The notes: a model not told the origin generated them from the letters alone. Shown: positions 1-5,437, counted from the first letter of the stretch. The stretch: 6,884 nt of DNA from CAXMST01 sp964196325 (GCA_964196325.1 CAXMST010000091.1:1-6884); one strand, 5' to 3'. Numbers and translations are program-made.

Positions 1-1
1 C

Positions 2-37
2 GACAGCGCCAAGCTCAAGGTCAAGAAGAAGAAGTAG
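2..37 (+). CDS. C-terminal end of a lysine-tailed protein (partial)
   Basis: Only the last 11 codons and a TAG stop (35-37) of a gene entering from the left are present. They read DSAKLKVKKKK, a strongly basic tail using only AAG for lysine, as expected for a coding end in GC-rich DNA. Similar lysine-ended tails occur on actinobacterial surface or repeat-domain proteins, but 11 residues do not allow a family call. The frame is inferred from the in-frame stop and lysine codon bias; the other two frames give no plausible ending. Confidence 0.5.
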   Translation, partial: DSAKLKVKKKK

Positions 38-160
38 CTCGAGGGTGCCCGGCGAGGCGCGGCTCGGTGCGCTCTGAGTGCTCGGCTGCACGCCTCTGCT
101 TGGCGACGACGGCGAGGTCGCAGACTCGGCGGGCGGTGATCCCGCTTCCGCTTGGCGCCA

Positions 161-192
161 GAAGCGACACTGAGGGCGCGGAGTGTCGCTTC
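161..192. terminator. Candidate hairpin, 11-bp stem
   Basis: GAAGCGACACT (161-171) and AGTGTCGCTTC (182-192) are perfect reverse complements around a 10-nt loop. It lies about 125 bp after the stop of the gene that ends at 37, so it could terminate that transcript. No T-run follows on either strand, so it is not a canonical intrinsic terminator and could equally be part of an RNA or a protein-binding site. Confidence 0.35.
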
Positions 193-263
193 CCATGCAA
201 GGGAGGAGCACCGTGGTGCTCGTCTACTGGCGCCGCCGAGTCGGGCCTCGACTCATCACGCGC

Positions 264-313
264 GGATCACCGTCTCCGGCTCGGTCCTTCGGGCCTCCCC
301 TTCGCGGTGATCC
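264..313. repeat. Inverted repeat of CGGTGATCC core
   Basis: GGATCACCG (264-272) is the exact reverse complement of CGGTGATCC (305-313), separated by 32 bp. A third copy of the core, in the same orientation as the right arm, lies at 135-142 within GCGGTGATCCC (133-143). Three copies of a 9- to 11-bp word in under 200 bp may mark an operator set or a structured RNA. The function is unknown. Confidence 0.35.
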
Positions 314-486
314 CCGGCGTCAGCTGTCATCCTCCGAGTCGTTGGTGGTGGTGCGTTGACCCGTTGAGTCCAGGATCGATAATGGCCGACGAGCCACGCT
401 CGATCTATCCGATGAGTGCCAGTTGGGTGCCAGTCCCGCTCGTTCTCAGGCGGCTTTGAGCGGTCTACAGCGGTCAATCGACATCG

Positions 487-525
487 GTTGATGCGGGCGT
501 CATGGGAACCGCTTCCCGCATCAAC
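487..525. terminator. 11-bp inverted repeat downstream of tRNA-Ser(UGA)
   Basis: GTTGATGCGGG (487-497) pairs perfectly with CCCGCATCAAC (515-525) around a 17-nt loop. On the minus strand it begins 22 nt past the 3' end of tRNA-Ser(UGA), the usual place for a tRNA terminator or processing hairpin. A shorter competing stem, GGGAA (504-508) with TTCCC (513-517), shares three bases of the right arm, so the two folds are partly exclusive. There is no U-run after the stem, so intrinsic termination is not certain. Confidence 0.4.
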
Positions 526-547
526 ATGCGGAATCTGGCTTATCTAG

Positions 548-635
548 CGGAGGGGGAGGGATTCGAACCCCCGGACCGGCGTAACCGGTCAACGGTTTTC
601 AAGACCGCCGCATTCAACCACTCTGCCACCCCTCC
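548..635 (-). tRNA. tRNA-Ser(UGA)
   Basis: Read on the minus strand, the 5' end GGAGGGG (635-629) pairs with the 3' acceptor strand (555-549), and G at 548 is the discriminator expected for serine tRNAs. The anticodon loop is CTTGAAA with anticodon TGA. A long variable arm (GACCGG/CCGGTC) marks a class II tRNA. The T-loop is TTCGAAT, with one G-U pair in its stem. CCA is not encoded, so it must be added by nucleotidyltransferase. The gene is divergent from the oxidoreductase at 683, with only 47 bp between them. Confidence 0.96.
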
Positions 636-645
636 GGGCACCCGG

Positions 646-651
646 AGATTA
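646..651 (-). promoter_or_regulatory. Putative -10 box of tRNA-Ser(UGA)
   Basis: The minus strand carries TAATCT (651 to 646), ending 10 nt before the tRNA 5' end at 635. It matches the TANNNT -10 pattern and leaves room for a very short 5' leader. No good -35 match lies at 16-18 bp upstream. It shares the 47-bp intergenic space with the -10-like box of the divergent oxidoreductase gene. Confidence 0.45.
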
Positions 652-669
652 GTGCTGGGACGGGCGGGG

Positions 670-675
670 TAGGCT
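670..675 (+). promoter_or_regulatory. Putative -10 box (TAGGCT) for leaderless oxidoreductase mRNA
   Basis: TAGGCT ends 7 nt before the ATG at 683, which puts a transcription start at or next to the A of the start codon. No purine-rich Shine-Dalgarno sequence sits at the normal distance, so a leaderless transcript is the simplest reading. The identical hexamer lies 8 nt before the acyltransferase start at 5374 on the opposite strand. Confidence 0.5.
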
Positions 676-682
676 TGCCGCG

Positions 683-2008
683 ATGGCGAGTGAACCAGAG
701 TCTGAAGGGCCCGTCTGGCGCAACTGGGCGCGCGAGCAGGTCTGTCATCCGGTCGAGATTGTCCGGCCGAGAACCCGCGAGGGCCTGGTCAGCACGGTGG
801 TCGCGGCCAACGCCGCCGGGCGTCGGATCAAGGTCGCCGGCTCCGGCCACTCATTCTCCGGCGCGGCCCTGACCGACGGCACGCTGCTGCGGATCGAGGC
901 GCTCGATCGGCTGCTCGATGTCGACCGCTCCTCGGGCCTGGTCAAGTTCGAGGCCGGGGCGGTCCTGGCCGAGGTCAGCCCCCGCCTGGACGACTTCGGG
1001 CTGGCGCTGGCGAACCTCGGCGACGTCGACCGCCAGACCCTGGCCGGGGCTATATCCACGGCGACCCACGGCACCGGGATCGGCTTCCGAAACATCTCGG
1101 CCCAGGTCGAGGCGATCGAGCTGATCTGTGCCGACGGGTCGACCGTGGAACTGAGCGAGCGTTCCGACGCCAAGGCGTTCCGTGCGGCCAGGGTCGGGAT
1201 CGGGGCGCTGGGGGCGATCTACGCGGTCACTCTGCGTACCGTCCCCGCGTTCACCGTGAGGCGCACCGATCGCCCGCGACCGCTGGGGGAGACGCTCGAG
1301 TCCCTGGACGAGTTGGTCGAGGGCTTTGACCATTTCGAGTTCTTCGTCCTTCCTCACACCGACACCGCCCTTTGCCGCGAGAGCACCCGGACCGACGAGC
1401 CGCCGCGCCCGGCCGATCCTGCAGCGCGCTACGTACGTGAGGTCGTGCTCGAGAACTGGCTGACGGGCGCCTTGGTCGCGACGGCTCGGGCGTTTCCTTC
1501 GCTGGGGCCTCGCCTCGCCCGCTCGGCGGCGGGATCGTTCGCCCGGGTCAGCAAGGTTGACCGCAGCTATCGCGTCTTCGCCTCTGAACGCAAGCTCAAG
1601 TTCACCGAGATGGAGTGGGCGATCCCGCGCGAGCATGCCCGCGAGGCGATCGAGCGGGTGCTCGCCATCGCCTCCAGGCCCCAGACCCGTTGCGTATTCC
1701 CGATCGAGGTGCGCTTCGTCCGCGGCGACGACGCCCTGCTCAGCCCCAGCCACGAGCGCGACAGCTGCTACATCGCCGTACACCAGGACCGCAAGCTCGA
1801 CTGGCCCGCCTACTTCCGGGAGGTCGAGGGAGTGCTCGCCGGCTACGGGGGCCGCCCACACTGGGGCAAGCGCCATGAGCAGACGGCGGCCGACCTGGCC
1901 CCTAACTACCCACGCTGGGCCGAGTTCCAGGCCGTTCGAAAACGGCTCGACCCCGACGGCCGCTTTGCCAACGACTACACCGAGCGTGTGCTTGGCCCGG
2001 TCGGTTGA
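683..2008 (+). CDS. FAD-dependent L-gulono-1,4-lactone / D-arabinono-1,4-lactone oxidoreductase
   Basis: A 441-residue flavoprotein of the VAO fold family, probably cytoplasmic or membrane-peripheral. The FAD-binding domain covers about residues 20-190 and the D-arabinonolactone oxidase-type domain about 195-437. Family marks are NWAREQVCHP near the start, GSGHSFSG (53-60), STATHGTG (125-132), HFEFFVLPH, FPIEVRF, the HWGKRH motif (393-398) and the NDYTERVLG end. His56 aligns with the histidine that holds FAD covalently in many family oxidases. From memory it resembles M. tuberculosis Rv1771 (about 428 aa) over its full length; that protein was described as an L-gulonolactone dehydrogenase rather than a true oxidase. 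These enzymes oxidise aldonolactones to ascorbate-like products, but the physiological substrate in actinobacteria is unclear. The ATG at 683 is preferred because TAGGCT precedes it by 7 nt and homology begins soon after. The gene is convergent with the PLP-enzyme gene, 21 bp apart. Confidence 0.93.
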   Translation: MASEPESEGPVWRNWAREQVCHPVEIVRPRTREGLVSTVVAANAAGRRIKVAGSGHSFSGAALTDGTLLRIEALDRLLDVDRSSGLVKFEAGAVLAEVSPRLDDFGLALANLGDVDRQTLAGAISTATHGTGIGFRNISAQVEAIELICADGSTVELSERSDAKAFRAARVGIGALGAIYAVTLRTVPAFTVRRTDRPRPLGETLESLDELVEGFDHFEFFVLPHTDTALCRESTRTDEPPRPADPAARYVREVVLENWLTGALVATARAFPSLGPRLARSAAGSFARVSKVDRSYRVFASERKLKFTEMEWAIPREHAREAIERVLAIASRPQTRCVFPIEVRFVRGDDALLSPSHERDSCYIAVHQDRKLDWPAYFREVEGVLAGYGGRPHWGKRHEQTAADLAPNYPRWAEFQAVRKRLDPDGRFANDYTERVLGPVG

Positions 2009-2032
2009 GCGGCTCGGCTCGCGCCCCGCTCA
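2006..2032. terminator. Stop-to-stop inverted repeat between convergent genes
   Basis: TGAGCGG (2006-2012) and CCGCTCA (2026-2032) form a 7-bp perfect stem around a 13-nt GC-rich loop. The left arm contains the TGA stop of the plus-strand oxidoreductase and the right arm contains the stop of the minus-strand PLP enzyme. Such a hairpin could end transcription in both directions. No T-run is present, so this is a structural guess. Confidence 0.35.
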
Positions 2033-3304
2033 GAGGAAGGCGTGGCCGTCGCCGCGGTAGGTCGGGGCCTCCGCGACGATTTCCTCGCCCGCGATCAGGT
2101 AGAGGGTGTTGAAGCGCTCGCAGAGCTCGCCCGCCTTCGCGTGACGCATGTAGACGCGATCACCGATCCGCAGGCGTAGGGCGCTCTCTCCCAGCAGCGG
2201 CGTCTGCGCCTCCCCGGCACCTTCGCGTCGATCGAGGTGCAGGCCCTCTGGCAGGAATGGCTCGGGGAGTCGAGATCGCCCGGCCGCGCCCGAGGCCGGG
2301 TAGCCGCCACCGAGCGCGGTGACGATGCCCGGGGCGGGGCGCCGCACCACCGGGATCGCGAAGGCCGCCGCCGGGGTCAGCGTGAACCGCGAGTAGTGGT
2401 CGAACAGAACTGGCGCATACAGCCCCGACCCCGCGGCAAGCTCCGTGACGGCGTCCTCGCTGGTTGTCAGCTCGAGGCTGCCCGTCCCACCCCCGTTGAC
2501 GAATCGCAGTGGTGCGACCTCTCGCACCGCCGTCACCACGGCGGCGCGACGCTCTCGAATCTCGGCCAGCGAGCGCCGCTGCATGCTTCTGATCGTGGCG
2601 TTGCGCATGCGCCCCCCCGGGGCGGCATCCCCAAGACCCGCGATCTGGCCCTCGTAGGCCATCATCCCATCGAGCTCGAGACCGGGGCGGGAGACGATCT
2701 CCTCGGCGAGCTTGCGAGCTTGCGCCGGGGTGCGGATCGGCGAGCGCTTCGGTCCGATCTGCAGGGCTCCGCGCAGCGCGTGCCAGCTCAGGTCGATCTC
2801 GATTGCCACCTTGATCCGCACCTCGCCCACCCCCATGGCCGACTCGATCAGGTCGAGTTGGGTCGGGTCGTCGACCATCAGGGTCGGTGTCGCCTCCGGG
2901 TCGCGGGCGGCGAGGGCGCCGAGCTGGGAGATCGCCTGACGGTCGACGGTCGGGTAGCCGACGAGCAGGTCGCGGAAGCCGTCGTCCGCCAGGAACAACG
3001 CCTCGGGCAGGGTCAGGCAGAGCAGGCCGCTGAACCCCGAGTCGAGCGCCGCCACGCGGGAGAGAACCTCTCGGCAGCGCACGGATTTGCTGGCCAGCCG
3101 GATCGGCTTGCCGGCGGCGCGCTCGAGCATCGCCCTGGCGTTGGACTCGAGCGCGTCGAGGTCAGCGAACGCGAACGGGGCCTCGATCCCCTCGAAGATG
3201 CCCTCGTAGCGTTCGTATAGGCGCTCCGCTTCCACCGCCAGGCGAGCGTAGCCGAGGCCCGTTGTCCGGGTCAGCGGGGGACGGGGGCGCACGCTCCCAA
3301 GCAA
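2030..3304 (-). CDS. PLP-dependent alanine racemase-fold protein (amino acid deaminase/aldolase type)
   Basis: Up to 424 residues, related to the N-terminal (beta/alpha)8 barrel of alanine racemase and to D-threonine aldolases. Such enzymes bind PLP through a lysine; the candidate here is Lys73 in RLASKSVRC, just after the first strand motif PFAFADLDAL. Other marks are GPKRSPI (184-190), MMAYEGQ (214-220), the phosphate-binding-type FVNGGGTGS (268-276), YAPVLFDHY, and the C-terminal RHAKAGELC motif (387-395), whose His388 may be a metal ligand as in D-threonine aldolases. The substrate cannot be read from sequence; deaminase/aldolase is the label such homologs usually carry. From memory, a similar gene lies close to the Rv1771-type oxidase gene in mycobacteria, which suggests a conserved partnership. 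The start is uncertain. The full frame begins with TTG at 3304; alternatives are GTG at 3292 and GTG at 3235, the last with TACGCT 9 nt upstream and a better fit to the remembered family N-terminus (401 aa). Confidence 0.87.
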   Translation of the reverse strand: MLGSVRPRPPLTRTTGLGYARLAVEAERLYERYEGIFEGIEAPFAFADLDALESNARAMLERAAGKPIRLASKSVRCREVLSRVAALDSGFSGLLCLTLPEALFLADDGFRDLLVGYPTVDRQAISQLGALAARDPEATPTLMVDDPTQLDLIESAMGVGEVRIKVAIEIDLSWHALRGALQIGPKRSPIRTPAQARKLAEEIVSRPGLELDGMMAYEGQIAGLGDAAPGGRMRNATIRSMQRRSLAEIRERRAAVVTAVREVAPLRFVNGGGTGSLELTTSEDAVTELAAGSGLYAPVLFDHYSRFTLTPAAAFAIPVVRRPAPGIVTALGGGYPASGAAGRSRLPEPFLPEGLHLDRREGAGEAQTPLLGESALRLRIGDRVYMRHAKAGELCERFNTLYLIAGEEIVAEAPTYRGDGHAFL

Positions 3305-3320
3305 GCCGGCGGGGAGCCCC

Positions 3321-3326
3321 TAGAAT
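3321..3326 (+). promoter_or_regulatory. Putative -10 box of tRNA-Ser(GCU)
   Basis: TAGAAT is a good -10 hexamer 38 bp upstream of the tRNA 5' end, which would give a leader of roughly 30 nt removed by processing. A convincing -35 element is not visible at 16-18 bp spacing. The box lies in the 60-bp gap between the divergent PLP-enzyme gene and the tRNA. Confidence 0.45.
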
Positions 3327-3364
3327 CGCTGCTCGCTTGCCGCCGGACAGGTGCGGGCGAGCTC

Positions 3365-3453
3365 GGAGAGGTGGCCGAGTGGCTGAAGGCACTCGCCTGC
3401 TAAGCGAGTAGGGGGCGCAAGCTCTCTCGAGGGTTCGAATCCCTCCCTCTCCG
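3365..3453 (+). tRNA. tRNA-Ser(GCU)
   Basis: The acceptor stem GGAGAGG (3365-3371) pairs with CCTCTCC (3446-3452), and G3453 is the serine-type discriminator. The anticodon stem CTCGC/GCGAG encloses the loop CTGCTAA with anticodon GCT. A long variable arm follows, with a GCAA loop. The T-arm is GAGGG-TTCGAAT-CCCTC (3429-3445). CCA is not encoded. Its last 23 bp differ at one position from the last 23 bp of tRNA-Ser(UGA) on the other strand at 548-570. Confidence 0.96.
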
Positions 3454-3783
3454 TTGAATGCTTGTTTGCTTGGGGCACAGCAGCCGGCTGACCCTTGCAC
3501 GATCGGCGCGCCCGGGTCGAGCACCCCGACAGGCCGCTTCGCGGTCACCGACACGTTCGTCGGAGGGCTCAACCCCGTCTATGGATGCTGCGCGATCGCG
3601 CTCAGCGCCCATCAGCCCGACCTGCCCAGCGACTGGATCGGTGGCGACCGGGTCGCGATCCACGGCACGACCGGGCCGGTTGGCAATGCCGCCTCGAGCG
3701 GCTGCCTACGTGCGGCCGACAGCGACATGCAGGTCCTGATTCCCGAAACGCCCCCGGGCGCCCCGGTGTTCATTAGTCGCTGA
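3454..3783 (+). pseudogene. 5'-truncated L,D-transpeptidase (YkuD domain) remnant
   Basis: The open frame encodes the C-terminal two thirds of a YkuD L,D-transpeptidase catalytic domain, the periplasmic or wall-side enzymes that make 3-3 peptidoglycan cross-links. Visible marks, numbering from the TTG at 3454, are IGAPGSSTPTGRF (17-29), YGCCAIAL (43-50), AIHGT (68-72) with His70, and SSGCLR (81-86) with the nucleophile Cys84 and Arg86, followed by the usual P.G.PVFI end. The signal peptide, any linker, and the first strands of the YkuD domain are missing. The frame begins immediately after the tRNA-Ser(GCU) 3' end, and residues 1-15 do not resemble the family. There is no ribosome-binding site before the TTG. 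Catalytic residues are kept and no frameshift or internal stop is seen, so the truncation may be recent. A short expressed protein is possible but unlikely to fold or be exported. Confidence 0.72.
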
Positions 3784-3799
3784 GGCTCCGGGCGGAGCC
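3784..3799 (+). terminator. Short GC hairpin right after the YkuD stop
   Basis: GGCTCC (3784-3789) pairs with GGAGCC (3794-3799) around GGGC, starting at the first base after the TGA stop. The position suits a terminator of the original transpeptidase gene, but no T-run follows, so function is unproven. Confidence 0.4.
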
Positions 3800-3877
3800 G
3801 GCCAGATGACTGATTCCGAATGACCGTGCCCACGGGGGCGCGGCTGACCAAGCCGGGCGCCGCGCGTGGCCGCAGCG

Positions 3878-3938
3878 CGTAGCGGAGCTACGGGCAAGGT
3901 CGTGGGTGGTGATCTGGCGCAGCTGACAGCTGCGCCAG
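3878..3938. repeat. Two hairpins and a direct repeat in the 3784-3967 intergenic block
   Basis: CGTAGC (3878-3883) pairs with GCTACG (3887-3892). CTGGCGCAGCT (3914-3924) pairs perfectly with AGCTGCGCCAG (3928-3938) over only 3 nt of loop, the strongest hairpin in the window. CGTGGGTG occurs at 3901-3908 and again at 3940-3947, flanking the strong hairpin. The 3914-3938 hairpin lies 30 bp past the stop of the minus-strand acyltransferase gene and may terminate it, although no U-run follows. The density of structure also fits a dispersed extragenic repeat unit. Confidence 0.5.
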
Positions 3939-3967
3939 CCGTGGGTGCGGGAACAGGGATCATTCAT

Positions 3968-5374
3968 CTAGAGCGCCAGCACCTCGGCGACGGACTCGTC
4001 GACGAACTCGGTGATCCGATCGAGATCCGGGATCTGGTCTCGGTCGCCGACCAGGCCGAACATCAGCTTGCCGTCGTAGCTGATCACCCCGATCGACAGC
4101 GCTCGGCGCTGGGGGGAGAGCGCCACGTAGGGGTGGATCCTGGAGAGTCGGCGGCCGAGCAGATAGACCGGCATCGGAGGGCCCGGAACGTTCGAGATCA
4201 CCATGTTCCAGGGCAGGCGCTGCGGCATCATCCGGTTGACAGGTGAGAGCGCGGCCCCCATCTGCCCGAGGGCCTGATTGACCGTGGGCGGTACCCAGCC
4301 CGATGCTTCGATCAGCATCGAGGCCGCCCGGGCCCCGTCCGAGTTCTTCAGCTTCGCGGTGGTCTCGGCGATGATGCGCAGACGGCGCCCGGGGTCGGCC
4401 TCGCTCAGCGGTAGCGGCACCATCAGCGCGGTCAGTCGGTTGCCGAGCTGGCCCTCGTCCTCGGGCCCGCGGATGCTCATCGGCACGAGTGCCACGAACT
4501 GCTTGGGCAGCGGCGTGCCGCGATGCTCGAAGAAGCGGCGCAGGGCCCCGGCCGAGGCCGAAAGGATCACGTCGTTGACGGTCCCGCCGCCGCGTTTGCC
4601 GGCCTCCTTGACCTGCTCCAGCGAGGTTGTTGCATAGCCGACCCTGCGATCCCGCCCGATCTCCTCGTTGAGGATTGTGGGCTTGACCGCCTCGCTGTTT
4701 CGTGCGAGCTCAATGAATCCACGAGCCGTTTTGCCCGCCTCGACGGTTGCCGCCGCCGGCGAGAGCGCTCGCCGCGCTCCCTCGCGCCAGAACCCGATGG
4801 CGCGCTGCTGGGCCTGGGTCAGCCGCGAGATCAGCATCTCGTTGGTGCCCGGGGTGTTCGCCTCCCAGGGTTCTTCCGGCAACCCCAGGTCCGTCCCCTT
4901 GGGGTCCGGGTCGAGGATCACCGCCCCGACATCGACCGCCGCGATCCCGTCGACCAGCGCGTGGTGGGTCTTCGAGATCGCGGCGAACCGCTTCCCCTGC
5001 AGCCCCTCGATCAGGTAGATCTGCCAGAGCGGTCGGTCGAAATCGAGCGGCTCCGACATCACCCAGCCGACCAGCTCGGCGAGCTGGGCCTCGGTCCCTG
5101 GCTTGGCCAGGGCCAGCTGCCGCACGTGGCGCGCCAGGTCGAACTGGGGGTCATCCTCCCAGACCGGGCGGGAGGCGCTACCCGGCGGCTGGCGGACCCG
5201 CTGGCGGAAGCGGGGGATCAGGTTCAGGCGTCGCTCGACGTGCGCCAGGAACTCTTCCCGCGCCGGCGGCTTGCCCTCGAAGATCGCGGTGCCCCCGACG
5301 TGCACGTGGATCGGGCCCTGCTCGGCATGAAGCGAAGAGATGTCGGCCCCGGAGAGCGGTTCGCTGGTGCTCAC
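3968..5374 (-). CDS. WS/DGAT-family O-acyltransferase (wax ester synthase / diacylglycerol acyltransferase)
   Basis: This 468-residue protein has the normal length for bacterial WS/DGAT enzymes, which transfer acyl-CoA chains to diacylglycerol or long-chain alcohols to make triacylglycerol or wax esters at the inner membrane and lipid-body surface. Marks in order: LSGADISSLHAEQ at the N-terminus, HVHVGGTAIFEG, PLWQIYLIEG (115-124), the catalytic HHALVDG (137-143, the HHxxxDG motif with His138 as likely base), GGTVNDVILS (263-272) with the conserved ND, VPMSIR, GNRL, and NMVISNVPGP (390-399). All catalytic elements are present, so it should be active; preference for alcohol or diacylglycerol cannot be read from sequence. 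The GTG start at 5374 is supported by homology beginning at once and by TAGGCT 8 nt upstream without a Shine-Dalgarno. It is divergent from the HD-domain gene. Confidence 0.93.
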   Translation of the reverse strand: MSTSEPLSGADISSLHAEQGPIHVHVGGTAIFEGKPPAREEFLAHVERRLNLIPRFRQRVRQPPGSASRPVWEDDPQFDLARHVRQLALAKPGTEAQLAELVGWVMSEPLDFDRPLWQIYLIEGLQGKRFAAISKTHHALVDGIAAVDVGAVILDPDPKGTDLGLPEEPWEANTPGTNEMLISRLTQAQQRAIGFWREGARRALSPAAATVEAGKTARGFIELARNSEAVKPTILNEEIGRDRRVGYATTSLEQVKEAGKRGGGTVNDVILSASAGALRRFFEHRGTPLPKQFVALVPMSIRGPEDEGQLGNRLTALMVPLPLSEADPGRRLRIIAETTAKLKNSDGARAASMLIEASGWVPPTVNQALGQMGAALSPVNRMMPQRLPWNMVISNVPGPPMPVYLLGRRLSRIHPYVALSPQRRALSIGVISYDGKLMFGLVGDRDQIPDLDRITEFVDESVAEVLAL

Positions 5375-5382
5375 TGCTGCCG

Positions 5383-5388
5383 AGCCTA
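5383..5388 (-). promoter_or_regulatory. Putative -10 box (TAGGCT) for leaderless acyltransferase mRNA
   Basis: On the minus strand TAGGCT (5388 to 5383) lies 8 nt before the GTG start at 5374. The spacing puts transcription start at the initiation codon. It is the same hexamer as before the oxidoreductase gene at 670-675. No clear -35 element is visible. Confidence 0.5.
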
Positions 5389-5432
5389 CTCCGCCGGGCG
5401 TCGAGGTGATGGCGGCGGCCGGTGGGCCCTGC

Positions 5433-5437
5433 GAGGA
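5433..5437 (+). promoter_or_regulatory. Ribosome binding site choosing the HD-protein start
   Basis: GAGGA lies 8 nt before the ATG at 5446, a normal Shine-Dalgarno spacing. The same element overlaps or lies downstream of the in-frame alternatives, ATG at 5437 and GTG at 5422, so it favours 5446. Confidence 0.5.

Larger units (their letters stand above)
38..547. other. Gene-poor region with multiple inverted repeats
   Basis: About 500 bp hold no gene I can support. Frames open here (67-459 plus, 256-477 minus) encode Arg/Cys/Ser/Trp-rich strings or show weak codon bias, and resemble no family I know. What is visible is structure: an 11-bp perfect inverted repeat at 161-171/182-192, a near-palindrome at 206-221, a 9-bp inverted repeat at 264-272/305-313, and an 11-bp inverted repeat at 487-497/515-525. 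The word GCGGTGATCCC occurs at 133-143 and 304-314, with its 9-bp core inverted at 264-272. AGCGGTC is repeated at 459-465 and 469-475. The region may hold an untranslated RNA, terminators, or a decayed insertion next to the tRNA; sequence alone does not decide. Confidence 0.5.

Noticed and set aside
67..459. Open plus-strand frame of 130 codons in the left gene-poor region
   Set aside because: The translation is rich in Arg, Ser, Cys and Trp with no recognisable domain, no ribosome-binding site and no suitable -10 box, and it spans several inverted repeats. It looks like chance openness in GC-rich DNA.
256..477. Minus-strand frame of 73 codons downstream of tRNA-Ser(UGA)
   Set aside because: Third positions are not as G/C-biased as in the real genes, and the sequence resembles no family, including integrases. 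A degenerate remnant cannot be excluded.
38..547. The missing N-terminal half of the YkuD gene lying left of the tRNA pair, as if the module had inserted into it
   Set aside because: No frame in this stretch encodes a signal peptide or the early YkuD strands, so a simple insertion into one gene is not supported.
38..547. SRP RNA, tmRNA or a known riboswitch near the serine tRNA
   Set aside because: The SRP GGAAGCA-type core, a tmRNA tRNA-like end with CCA, and any familiar riboswitch core were looked for by eye and not found.
851..1876. Long minus-strand frame opposite the oxidoreductase
   Set aside because: The plus-strand gene shows uninterrupted family similarity, and the antisense product shows only low-complexity Arg/Gly/Asp composition.
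2237..3220. Long plus-strand frame opposite the PLP enzyme
   Set aside because: It is antisense to a clear PLP-fold gene, and the translation is Gly/Arg/His/Gln-rich without domain logic, which is typical of the shadow of a high-GC gene.
3773..3967. Minus-strand frame of 64 codons in the hairpin-rich block
   Set aside because: Its sequence is largely dictated by the palindromes, with no ribosome-binding site and no family resemblance. It is more likely repeat DNA than a gene.
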